Shown here piece after piece: positions 1-6,015 of a stretch of 8,243 bases of DNA. Within the stretch, counting starts at the first letter, position 1; every line of letters begins with the position of its first letter. A program made the position numbers and the translations under genes. The notes beneath the pieces are model-generated. The model was not told where the DNA came from, ran no database searches, and saw only the letters and a list, made by a program, of their open reading frames with translations. Source of the DNA: Frankiales bacterium (lineage in GTDB: Bacteria > Actinomycetota > Actinomycetes > Mycobacteriales > SCTD01); contig JAOPVD010000052.1 in the NCBI GenBank assembly GCA_025966295.1, positions 1 to 8,243 on the forward strand, given 5' to 3'.

Positions 1-704
1 CCGCGGATCTCGGCGTGCGGCTCGTCCGGCATCGGGAACGCCGAACCGATGGCCATCTTGATCTCCTCGGCGGTGCGCTCGCCGAGCATCAGCGAGTACT
101 CCTTCTTCACGTAGCTGATGATCGAGCTGTCGAGCTCGTCACCGCCCACGCGGATGCTCTGGCTGGTCACGATGCCGCCGAGGGAGATGACCGCCACCTC
201 GGTGGTGCCACCGCCGATGTCGACGATCATGTTGCCGGTGGGCTCGTGGACCGGCAGCCCGGCACCGATCGCGGCGGCCATCGGCTCCTCGATGATGAAC
301 ACCTTGCGGGCACCGGCCTGGTAGCCGGCGTCCTTCACGGCGCGCTGCTCGACACCGGTGATGCCCGAGGGCACGCAGATGACGATGCGCGGCTTCGCGA
401 AGTGCCGGCGGCGGTGCACCTTCTGGATGAAGTAGCGGAGCATCCGCTCGGTGGTGTCGAAGTCGGCAATGACGCCGTCCTTCAGCGGCCGGATGGCCAC
501 GATGTTGCCGGGCGTGCGCCCGATCATCCGCTTGGCCTCGGTGCCGACGGCCAGGATGCCCGACGTGCTGGTGTTGATGGCGACGACGCTCGGCTCGTTG
601 AGGACGACACCGCGCCCCCGGACGTAGACCAGCGTGTTCGCGGTCCCGAGATCGACGGCCATGTCACGACCGAGAAACGACATGTTGTTGGCGTTCTTCG
701 CCAT
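1..704 (-). CDS. mreB: Rod shape-determining protein MreB (N-terminal 234 residues, cut by window edge)
   Basis: Bacterial actin homologue that polymerises in the cytoplasm along the membrane and directs peptidoglycan synthesis; in sporulating actinomycetes it is mainly tied to spore-wall formation. The visible 234 residues show the actin-fold ATPase elements in order: phosphate-1 loop DLGTANT (18-24), VPSGIT (111-116), EEPMAAAIG (139-147), phosphate-2 loop VDIGGGTTEVAV (161-172) and GGDELD (187-192). The family is about 340 residues, so roughly the last third lies beyond base 1. I chose the ATG at 702-704 (MAKNANNMSF...); an in-frame ATG at 681-683 (MSFLGRD...) is equally plausible, since the core homology begins there and neither has a strong Shine-Dalgarno sequence. 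It follows ndk in the same direction but is separated by a strong terminator, so it is probably transcribed on its own, presumably with mreC/mreD beyond the window. Family assignment is secure; the exact start is not. Confidence 0.96.
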   Translation of the reverse strand, partial: MAKNANNMSFLGRDMAVDLGTANTLVYVRGRGVVLNEPSVVAINTSTSGILAVGTEAKRMIGRTPGNIVAIRPLKDGVIADFDTTERMLRYFIQKVHRRRHFAKPRIVICVPSGITGVEQRAVKDAGYQAGARKVFIIEEPMAAAIGAGLPVHEPTGNMIVDIGGGTTEVAVISLGGIVTSQSIRVGGDELDSSIISYVKKEYSLMLGERTAEEIKMAIGSAFPMPDEPHAEIR

Positions 705-767
705 CAGCGGGGAGAGCCCTTCACCATCGAGGTCGTCACGCGCAGGGGGATGCGCGGCGGAGGACCC

Positions 768-773
768 ACTGTA
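768..773 (-). promoter_or_regulatory. Candidate -10 element for mreB
   Basis: The minus strand reads TACAGT here, matching the actinobacterial TANNNT -10 pattern, in the gap between the ndk terminator and mreB. It would start a transcript with a leader of roughly 55 bases. I see no convincing TTGACA-like -35 at 16-18 bases spacing. The pattern is degenerate, so this is only a candidate. Confidence 0.3.
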
Positions 774-803
774 ACGGGGCTGGGCCGTTCAGCCGAAACG
801 CCA

Positions 804-838
804 CGTCAGGCTCCAGTCGAGGTCGAGGGCCCCTGACG
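804..838. repeat. Short inverted repeat upstream of mreB
   Basis: CGTCAGG (804-810) and CCTGACG (832-838) form a perfect 7-bp inverted repeat with a 21-base spacer. It lies between the ndk terminator and the candidate mreB -10. It could be an operator half-site pair or chance; nothing in the sequence decides this. Confidence 0.25.
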
Positions 839-859
839 GGCCGGCGCCACGCACGACAC

Positions 860-907
860 GCCGACGGCCCGTGGGCTCCGGTGTGAGGAGCACCACGGGC
901 CGTCGGC
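860..907 (-). terminator. Strong hairpin terminator after ndk
   Basis: Arms 860-874 (GCCGACGGCCCGTGG) and 893-907 (CCACGGGCCGTCGGC) are perfect 15-bp complements. The stem continues after one bulged base (A892) with a further 5 bp (GCTCC 875-879 with GGAGC 887-891), leaving a 7-base loop. It starts 8 bases after the ndk stop. There is no T-run on the minus strand after the stem, as is common for hairpin terminators in high-GC actinobacteria. A stem this long is not expected by chance, and its position makes termination the natural reading. Confidence 0.88.
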
Positions 908-915
908 CAGGCCGG

Positions 916-1326
916 CTACCGGCCGGGGAAGAAGATGTTGATCTCGCGGGCGGCCGACTCGGGCGAGTCGCTGCCGTGCACGAGGTTCTGACCGATCTCG
1001 AGGGCGTAGTCGCCACGGATCGAGCCGGGGGTGGCCTCGACCGGGTTGGTGACGCCCATCAGGCGCCGGGTGCCGGCGACCGCGTTGGGGCCCTCGACGA
1101 CGAGCGCGACGAGCGGCCCGCCGGTGATGAACTCGACGAGCTCACCGAAGAACGGGCGCTCCTTGTGCTCGGCGTAGTGCTCCTCGGCCGTCTCGCGGGC
1201 CAGGGTGCGGAGCTCGAGGGCGACCAGCGTCAGGCCCTTCTGCTCCAGCCGGCTGATGACCTCGCCGGCGAGGCCGCGACGGACGCCGTCGGGCTTGACG
1301 AGGACAAGGGTGCGCTCGGTGGCCAC
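916..1326 (-). CDS. ndk: Nucleoside diphosphate kinase
   Basis: Cytoplasmic enzyme that transfers the gamma-phosphate of a nucleoside triphosphate, usually ATP, to NDPs and dNDPs through a phosphohistidine, balancing the nucleotide pools. The 136-residue product has the usual length of the family. It shows KPDGV at 11-15 with the ATP-site lysine, the FFGELVEFITGGP segment (59-71), the TNPVEATPGSIRGDYA stretch (93-108) and the active-site motif NLVHGSDS with the catalytic histidine at 117. The start is GTG at 1324-1326, giving MATERTLVLVKPDG; an AGGAGA Shine-Dalgarno at 1334-1339 sits 7 bases upstream and decides it. The gene lies 80 bases after folC in the same direction and is closed by the hairpin at 860-907. 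The folC-ndk-mreB order matches Streptomyces, but the DUF4233 gene that normally separates folC from ndk is missing. Confidence 0.98.
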   Translation of the reverse strand: MATERTLVLVKPDGVRRGLAGEVISRLEQKGLTLVALELRTLARETAEEHYAEHKERPFFGELVEFITGGPLVALVVEGPNAVAGTRRLMGVTNPVEATPGSIRGDYALEIGQNLVHGSDSPESAAREINIFFPGR

Positions 1327-1370
1327 GTGTGGTTCTCCTGGGGTTCGAAAAAGCGTTCGGAAAGCACGGC

Positions 1371-1398
1371 AGCCTTGCCGCGGCTTGCCGGCAAGGCT
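1371..1398 (-). terminator. Hairpin after folC, probable terminator or attenuator
   Basis: AGCCTTGCCG (1371-1380) and CGGCAAGGCT (1389-1398) form a perfect 10-bp stem with an 8-base loop, starting 8 bases after the folC stop. On the minus strand it is followed by a T-rich stretch that includes a T5 run (1348-1352), though that run is about 18 bases past the stem. It probably ends most valS-folC transcripts; some read-through into ndk, 45 bases further on, remains possible. The minus strand also reads TAGCCT at 1394-1399, which could serve as an ndk -10, but no -35 is visible. Confidence 0.6.
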
Positions 1399-1406
1399 AC
1401 CGGGCG

Positions 1407-2729
1407 TCAGCGCACGCGCAGGAGGGTGCGGGCCTCGCCCGCGGTGACCACCGAGCCGGTGACGAGGACGCCGCTGCCGCCGTACTCGCCCTGCTCGTCG
1501 GCGAGGCCGATCGCCGTGTCGAGGGCGTCGTCGAGCCGGTCCTCGACGTGCACCCGGTCCTCGCCGAAGACCTCCTCGGCCAGCTCGCGCAGCTGCTCGA
1601 CCGGCAGCCGTCGGGGCGAGGTGTTCTCGGTGACGACGATCCGGGAGACCGCCGGCTCCAGGACCTCCAGCATGGTGTGCACGTCCTTGTCGCCCAGGCA
1701 CGCGAAGACGGCCACCAGGTGCGTGAAGGAGAAGGCGTCCGCGAGCGAGGCGACCGTCGCCGCCATCCCGTGCGGGTTGTGGGCGGCGTCGACGAGCACC
1801 GTCGGCGAGGTGCGGACCACCTCCAGGCGGCCGGGGCTGCTCACCGCCAGGAAGCCCTGCCGCACCAGGTCGGGGTCCAGCTGGCCCTGTCCCCCGCCGA
1901 GGAAGGCCTCGACCGCGGCGAGCGCAGCGGCCGCGTTGGCGGCCTGGTGGGGCCCGTGCAGCGGCAGGAAGATGTCCTCGTACCGGCCGCCGAGGCCCTG
2001 CAGGGTGAGCAGCTGGCCGCCGACCGCGGTCCGCCGCTCGACCACGCCGAACTCCAGGCCCTCGCGGGCGACGGTCGCGCCCACCTCGGCGGCGCGGTGC
2101 AGCAGCACCTCAGCCGCCTCGGGCGGCTGCGCGGCGAGCACCACGGTGGCGCCCTCGTGGATGATCCCGGCCTTCTCGGTCGCGATCTCGGCGAGCGTGG
2201 TGCCCAGCAGCGGCACGTGATCGAGGCCGATGGGCAGCACCACGGCGGTGCCGGCCGCCACCACGTTGGTGGCGTCCCACAGCCCGCCGAGCCCGACCTC
2301 GAGCACGGCGACGTCGACGGGGGCGTCGGCGAAGGCCGCGAACGCCATCCCGGTGAGCACCTCGAAGAACGTCATCGGGACCGGCGAACGGGAGTCGACC
2401 AGCTCGACGTAGGGCGCCAGCTCGTCGTAGACCTCGGCGAACCGCTCGTCGGACAGCGGGTCGCCGTCGATGGTGATGCGCTCGGTGATGCTGTCCAGGT
2501 GCGGGCTGGTGTAGCGCCCGGGCCGGAGCCCGAAGGCCCGCACCAGCGAGTCGATCATCCGGGCGGTGGACGTCTTGCCGTTGGTGCCCGTGAGGTGGAT
2601 CGCCGGGTAGGACCGCTGCGGCGAGCCCAGCAGGTCCAGGAGCAGCCGGATCCGGTCGAGGTCGGGGACCATCTTGTCCTCGCTCGGGTAGCGGCTCGCC
2701 AGAGCCGCCAGGACGCGCTCGAGCGTCAC
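1407..2729 (-). CDS. folC: Bifunctional folylpolyglutamate synthase / dihydrofolate synthase
   Basis: Mur-ligase-like ATP-dependent amide ligase that adds glutamate to dihydropteroate and extends the glutamate tail of folates. The 440 residues closely resemble mycobacterial FolC. The motifs appear in order: LLGSPQRSYP (33-42), P-loop TGTNGKTS (47-54), TSPHL (74-78), EVGLGGLWDATN (144-155), LDH (169-171), EKAGII with the lysine position that is carbamylated in this family (K186), HGPHQAANA (259-267), SPGRLE (298-303), DAAHNP (314-319), GDKD (346-349) and TGSVVTAGEAR (424-434). The start is GTG at 2727-2729, overlapping the valS stop as GTGA, so translation is probably coupled; no separate Shine-Dalgarno at good spacing is visible. 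One oddity: residue 150 is Leu where most homologues I recall have Arg (GGRxDATN). Relative to the 487-residue M. tuberculosis protein it lacks an N-terminal extension but no catalytic element. Confidence 0.97.
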   Translation of the reverse strand: MTLERVLAALASRYPSEDKMVPDLDRIRLLLDLLGSPQRSYPAIHLTGTNGKTSTARMIDSLVRAFGLRPGRYTSPHLDSITERITIDGDPLSDERFAEVYDELAPYVELVDSRSPVPMTFFEVLTGMAFAAFADAPVDVAVLEVGLGGLWDATNVVAAGTAVVLPIGLDHVPLLGTTLAEIATEKAGIIHEGATVVLAAQPPEAAEVLLHRAAEVGATVAREGLEFGVVERRTAVGGQLLTLQGLGGRYEDIFLPLHGPHQAANAAAALAAVEAFLGGGQGQLDPDLVRQGFLAVSSPGRLEVVRTSPTVLVDAAHNPHGMAATVASLADAFSFTHLVAVFACLGDKDVHTMLEVLEPAVSRIVVTENTSPRRLPVEQLRELAEEVFGEDRVHVEDRLDDALDTAIGLADEQGEYGGSGVLVTGSVVTAGEARTLLRVR

Positions 2730-5233
2730 GCCTCGGCCAGGGTGGCCTCGACCGACGGCTCGGCGGCCTCCTCGAGGACCAGCTCGCCCACCACCCCGGC
2801 GTTGACGAGGTCGGCCTGCGCGAGCGTCACCAGCGCCAGCCGCTCCGGGGTGTCGCGCACCACCAGGCTCGTGACGGCGGTCTTCATCGACGTCTTGGCG
2901 TTGCTCTTGGCCTTGCGCACCTGGGCCAGCACCTCACCGGCCACGCCGAGCACCGCCGGGTCCCCGCCGGTGGGCGCGGCCACCGGCCACGGGGCGCGGT
3001 GCACCGAGCCCTCCCGCCACCAGGACCAGACCTCCTCGGCCGCGAAGGCGAGGAACGGCGCGAACAGCCGCAGCTGCACGTCCAGGGCGGTGCGCAGCGC
3101 CCGTTTGGCCGACTCGGCCGCCGGGCCCTCGCCGTAGGCACGGCCCTTGACCAGCTCGATGTAGTCGTCGCAGAAGGTCCAGAAGAACGCCTCGGCGCGC
3201 TCCAGCGCCCGGGCGTAGTCGTAGCCCTCGAACGCCTCGGTCGTCGAGGCCACCACCTCGGACAGCGACTGCAGCATCGCCAGGTCGACCGCCTCGGTGA
3301 CCTCCCCCGGCCCGGCCTCCGGGAAGCCCAGTACGAACTTGGAGGCGTTGAGCAGCTTCATCGCGAGCCGTCGGCCGACCTTCATCTGGCCGAAGTCGAC
3401 GGCCGTGTCGGTGCCCGGCCGGCCGCTGCAGGCCCAGTACCGGATGGCGTCGGAGCCGTACTCCTCCAGCAGCGGCAGCGGGGTGACCACGTTGCCCTTG
3501 CTCTTGCTCATCTTCTTGCGGTCCGGGTCCAGCACCCAGCCGTTGATGGCGGTGTCGCGCCACGGCAGGCCGCCGTGCTCGAGGTGGCTGCGCACCACGG
3601 TCGCGAACAGCCAGGTGCGGATGATCTCCGGGCCCTGCGGCCGCAGGTCCATCGGGAAGACCCGGTCGAACAGGTCCGGGTCGTCCTCCCAGCGGCCGGC
3701 GATCTGCGGCGTCAGCGACGAGGTGGCCCAGGTGTCCATCACGTCCGCGTCACCCGCGAACCCGCCGGGCACGCCGCGCTGGTCCTCGCTGAAGCCGGGC
3801 GGGGTGTCGCTGGAGGGGTCGATCGGCAGCGCCTGCTCGGCGGGCACGATCGGGGCGTCGTACACCGGCTCGCCGGCCGCGTCGAGGCGGTACCAGAGCG
3901 GGATCGGGACGCCGAAGAAGCGCTGCCGGCTGACGAGCCAGTCGCCGTTGAGGCCGCTGACCCAGTTCTCGTAGCGGGCCTGCATGTGCGGCGGGTGCCA
4001 GGCCAGCTCCTTGCCGCGCTGCAGCAGCTCCTCCCGGACCCCCGCGTCCCGGCCGCCGTTGCGGATGTACCACTGCCGGCTGGTGACGACCTCGAGCGGC
4101 CGGTCGCCCTTTTCGAAGAACTTCACCGGGTGCGTGATCGGCTTCGGCTCCCCGACCAGGTCGCCGCTCTCGGCCAGCAGCTCCACGACCCGCTTCTGCG
4201 CCTGCTTGGCGGTCTTGCCCGCCAGCTCCGCGTACGGCGCCCCCGCCACGCCCTCGGGCGCCGTCGGCAGCAGCCGGCCGTCCCGCCCGATGATGCTCCG
4301 GACGGGCAGGTCCAGCTCGCGCCACCACACCACGTCGGTGGTGTCGCCGAAGGTGCAGATCATCGCGATGCCGGACCCCTTGGCGGGGTCGGCCAGCTCG
4401 TGCGCGTGCACCGGCACCTCGGCGCCGAACAGCGGCGAGGTCACGGTGGTGCCGAACAGCGGCTGGTAGCGCTCGTCGTCGGGGTGCGCGACCAGCGCGA
4501 CGCAGGCGGGCAGCAGCTCGGGCCGGGTGGTCTCGATGAAGACCTGCTCACCGTCCGGGCGGGTGAACCCGATCCGGTAATAGGCGCCGGGCAGCTCCCG
4601 GTCCTCGAGCTCGGCCTGCGCGACGGCGGTGCGGAAGTCGACGTCCCACAGGGTGGGCGCCTCCTGCGCGTACGCCTCACCGCGCGCCAGGTTGCGCAGG
4701 AAGGCGCGCTGCGAGGCGCGCTGGCTCTCCGGCCCGATGGTGGTGTAGGTCTGCGCCCAGTCCACGCTTAGCCCGAGGGTGCGCCACAGCGCCTCGAAGG
4801 CCTTCTCGTCCTCGGCCGTCAGGCGCAGGCAGAGCTCGACGAAGTTGCGGCGGCTGATGCTCACCGGGTCCTTCGGGGCCTCGGCCGGCGGCTGGTAGGA
4901 CGGGTCGTAGGGCAGCGACGGGTCGCAGCGGACCCCGTAGTAGTTCTGGACCCGGCGCTCGGTCGGCAGGCCGTTGTCGTCCCAGCCCATCGGGTAGAAG
5001 AGCACCTTGCCGAGCATCCGCTGGTAGCGGGCGATGCTGTCGGTCTGGGCGTAGCCGAACACCGAGCCCATGTGCAGCGAGCCGCTCACCGTCGGCGGCG
5101 GGGTGTCGATGGCGTAGACGTCGGCACGCTGGGCGGTGCGGTCGAAGGCGTAGGTCTGCTGCTCGGCCCATACGCCGTCCCACTTCGCCTCGAGGCCGTC
5201 GAGGGTGGGGCGGTCGGGCATGTTGGCAGTCAC
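2726..5233 (-). CDS. valS: Valine--tRNA ligase, archaeal-type lineage
   Basis: Class I aminoacyl-tRNA synthetase charging tRNA-Val with valine. The 835 residues contain the catalytic-site entry PPPTVSGSLHMGS (45-57), MGWDDNGLPTERRVQNYYG (82-100), the CP1 editing domain with ETTRPELLPACVALVAHPDD (234-253), GDTTDVVWW (296-304), SRQRFFGVPIPLWY (435-448), DTWATSSLTPQIAG (500-513) and KMSKSKGN (574-581), then a helical anticodon-binding domain. The sequence pattern and the missing C-terminal coiled-coil arm place it with the shorter archaeal/rickettsial-type ValRS and not the ordinary bacterial form of about 880 residues. The usual HIGH is HMGS (54-57): the last histidine is Ser57, while the first histidine and KMSKS are intact. 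The start is GTG at 5231-5233, favoured by a leaderless promoter (TAGACT, 7 bases, GTG); an ATG at 5219-5221 four codons in is the alternative. The stop overlaps folC. Confidence 0.97.
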   Translation of the reverse strand: MTANMPDRPTLDGLEAKWDGVWAEQQTYAFDRTAQRADVYAIDTPPPTVSGSLHMGSVFGYAQTDSIARYQRMLGKVLFYPMGWDDNGLPTERRVQNYYGVRCDPSLPYDPSYQPPAEAPKDPVSISRRNFVELCLRLTAEDEKAFEALWRTLGLSVDWAQTYTTIGPESQRASQRAFLRNLARGEAYAQEAPTLWDVDFRTAVAQAELEDRELPGAYYRIGFTRPDGEQVFIETTRPELLPACVALVAHPDDERYQPLFGTTVTSPLFGAEVPVHAHELADPAKGSGIAMICTFGDTTDVVWWRELDLPVRSIIGRDGRLLPTAPEGVAGAPYAELAGKTAKQAQKRVVELLAESGDLVGEPKPITHPVKFFEKGDRPLEVVTSRQWYIRNGGRDAGVREELLQRGKELAWHPPHMQARYENWVSGLNGDWLVSRQRFFGVPIPLWYRLDAAGEPVYDAPIVPAEQALPIDPSSDTPPGFSEDQRGVPGGFAGDADVMDTWATSSLTPQIAGRWEDDPDLFDRVFPMDLRPQGPEIIRTWLFATVVRSHLEHGGLPWRDTAINGWVLDPDRKKMSKSKGNVVTPLPLLEEYGSDAIRYWACSGRPGTDTAVDFGQMKVGRRLAMKLLNASKFVLGFPEAGPGEVTEAVDLAMLQSLSEVVASTTEAFEGYDYARALERAEAFFWTFCDDYIELVKGRAYGEGPAAESAKRALRTALDVQLRLFAPFLAFAAEEVWSWWREGSVHRAPWPVAAPTGGDPAVLGVAGEVLAQVRKAKSNAKTSMKTAVTSLVVRDTPERLALVTLAQADLVNAGVVGELVLEEAAEPSVEATLAEA

Positions 5234-5240
5234 CCGCGTA

Positions 5241-5246
5241 AGTCTA
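5241..5246 (-). promoter_or_regulatory. -10 element of valS, leaderless geometry
   Basis: The minus strand reads TAGACT, a good TANNNT -10. Exactly 7 bases (TACGCGG) separate it from the valS GTG at 5233, so transcription would begin at or next to the start codon and the mRNA would have no leader. This agrees with the lack of a well-placed Shine-Dalgarno before that GTG. No clear -35 is present: the hexamer 17 bases upstream is GCAGCC. Confidence 0.6.
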
Positions 5247-5261
5247 TGTAGGGGAGCCTCC

Positions 5262-5267
5262 TAGGCT
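5262..5267 (+). promoter_or_regulatory. -10 element of the thioesterase gene, leaderless geometry
   Basis: The plus strand reads TAGGCT, again TANNNT, followed by 7 bases (GCCGCGG) and the thioesterase GTG at 5275. Spacing is identical to that of the divergent valS promoter. It lies inside a small inverted repeat, AGCCT (5255-5259) and AGGCT (5263-5267). No canonical -35 is visible; the region that would hold it overlaps the valS -10. Confidence 0.55.
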
Positions 5268-5274
5268 GCCGCGG

Positions 5275-6015
5275 GTGCAGATCACGCTCGACGACCGCTG
5301 GTCCATCGGAGGCAAGCCGCACGGCGGCTACCTCCTGCGCGAAACGGTGGCACCGGTGCTCACCGCCGCGCACCCGCACCCGCTGGCGGTGAGCGCGCAC
5401 TTCCTGCGCTCCCCCGACCCCGGGCCAGCCACCGTCGAGGTCGAGACGCTGCGCGAGGGCCGCCGGGTCAGCCAGCACCGCGCCCGGCTGCTGCAGGGCG
5501 GCCAGCCCTGCGTCGAGGCGCTGGTGACGAGCGGCACCCTCGACCCGGACGCCGAGCCGTTCTGGTCCGACACCCGCGAGCCGGAGCTGCCGCCGGCGGA
5601 GGACTGCCTGCGGACCCCCGCCGAGCCGCTGCCGGGCTTCCGCGTCGGCCACCTGGACTTCGTCGACGTCCGCACCGACCCGCGCACCCCGCCGTTCTCG
5701 GGCACCACGGCCACCCCCGGGCGGGTCCGGGCCCGGCTGCAGATGGCCGCGGGCTGCACCTCGCCGCTGGACCTGCTGGTGCTGGCGGACGCCCTGCAGC
5801 CGGTCCCGATGGACCTGGGGGTGCCAGGCTGGTTCCCGACCGTCGAGCTGACGGTGCTGGTGCGGGCGGTGCCGGCCGAGGGCTGGCTGGTCGGCGAGCA
5901 GACCGCCACGCTGCTGCAGGACGGCTGGTTCGACGAGGACTGCACGATCTGGGACTCGCGGGGCCGGCTGGTCTGCCAGTCCCGCCAGCTGGCGGGCTAC
6001 CGCCTGGCCCCCTAG
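5275..6015 (+). CDS. TesB-like double-hotdog acyl-CoA thioesterase family protein
   Basis: Member of the thioesterase-like (4HBT_3 / TesB-like) family common in actinobacteria; members hydrolyse acyl-CoA thioesters, but the substrate is unknown. The 246 residues read as two hotdog domains. The first (about 1-95) has WSIGGKPHGGYLL (9-21), AVSAHFLRSPDPGP (38-51) and GGQPCVEALVTSG (75-87). The second (about 120-246) has LADALQP (170-176), PGWFPTVELTV (184-194) and WDSRGRLVCQSRQLAGY (226-242). Aligned by eye with E. coli TesB, its Asp204/Thr228/Gln278 triad falls on Asp172, Thr189 and Gln238 here, so the enzyme looks active; this alignment is an inference. GTG at 5275 is the only ATG/GTG start available, since a TAA lies in frame at 5239-5241; the N-terminus is shorter than in relatives I recall. 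There is no signal peptide or membrane segment. It is the only plus-strand gene, wedged between valS and clpX and sharing CTAG with the clpX stop. Confidence 0.88.
   Translation: MQITLDDRWSIGGKPHGGYLLRETVAPVLTAAHPHPLAVSAHFLRSPDPGPATVEVETLREGRRVSQHRARLLQGGQPCVEALVTSGTLDPDAEPFWSDTREPELPPAEDCLRTPAEPLPGFRVGHLDFVDVRTDPRTPPFSGTTATPGRVRARLQMAAGCTSPLDLLVLADALQPVPMDLGVPGWFPTVELTVLVRAVPAEGWLVGEQTATLLQDGWFDEDCTIWDSRGRLVCQSRQLAGYRLAP
5981..5996 (-). terminator. GC-rich palindrome, possible clpX terminator inside the thioesterase 3' end
   Basis: CCCGCCAGCTGGCGGG is a perfect 16-bp palindrome that folds as a 6-bp G/C stem with an AGCT loop. It lies 15 bases past the clpX stop, where a terminator would be expected, but it is also coding sequence for the thioesterase and includes the codon of the likely catalytic Gln238. 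No T-run follows. In DNA this GC-rich one such palindrome per window could arise by chance. Confidence 0.35.

Noticed and set aside
15..836. A 273-codon plus-strand open frame opposite mreB
   Set aside because: MreB on the minus strand is certain from its ATPase motifs; the plus-strand reading is a low-complexity shadow that runs on into the intergenic region.
1344..1359. Small hairpin CGAA/TTCG around the T5 run before ndk
   Set aside because: Only 4 bp with A/T content and within a 45-base stretch; too weak to call as a separate element from the folC hairpin.
1327..1701. N-terminal extension of ndk to 261 residues
   Set aside because: The extension is a frame of folC DNA with low-complexity content. 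The GTG at 1326 with its AGGAGA gives the normal 136-residue enzyme.
1329..3137. A 602-codon open frame on the plus strand opposite folC and valS
   Set aside because: It is the antisense shadow of two clear genes in very GC-rich DNA. Its product is low-complexity, rich in Arg, Gly, Ala and His, and matches no family I know.
2999..4771. A 590-codon plus-strand open frame opposite valS
   Set aside because: Same kind of shadow: no domain, skewed composition, and valS on the other strand has all its motifs.
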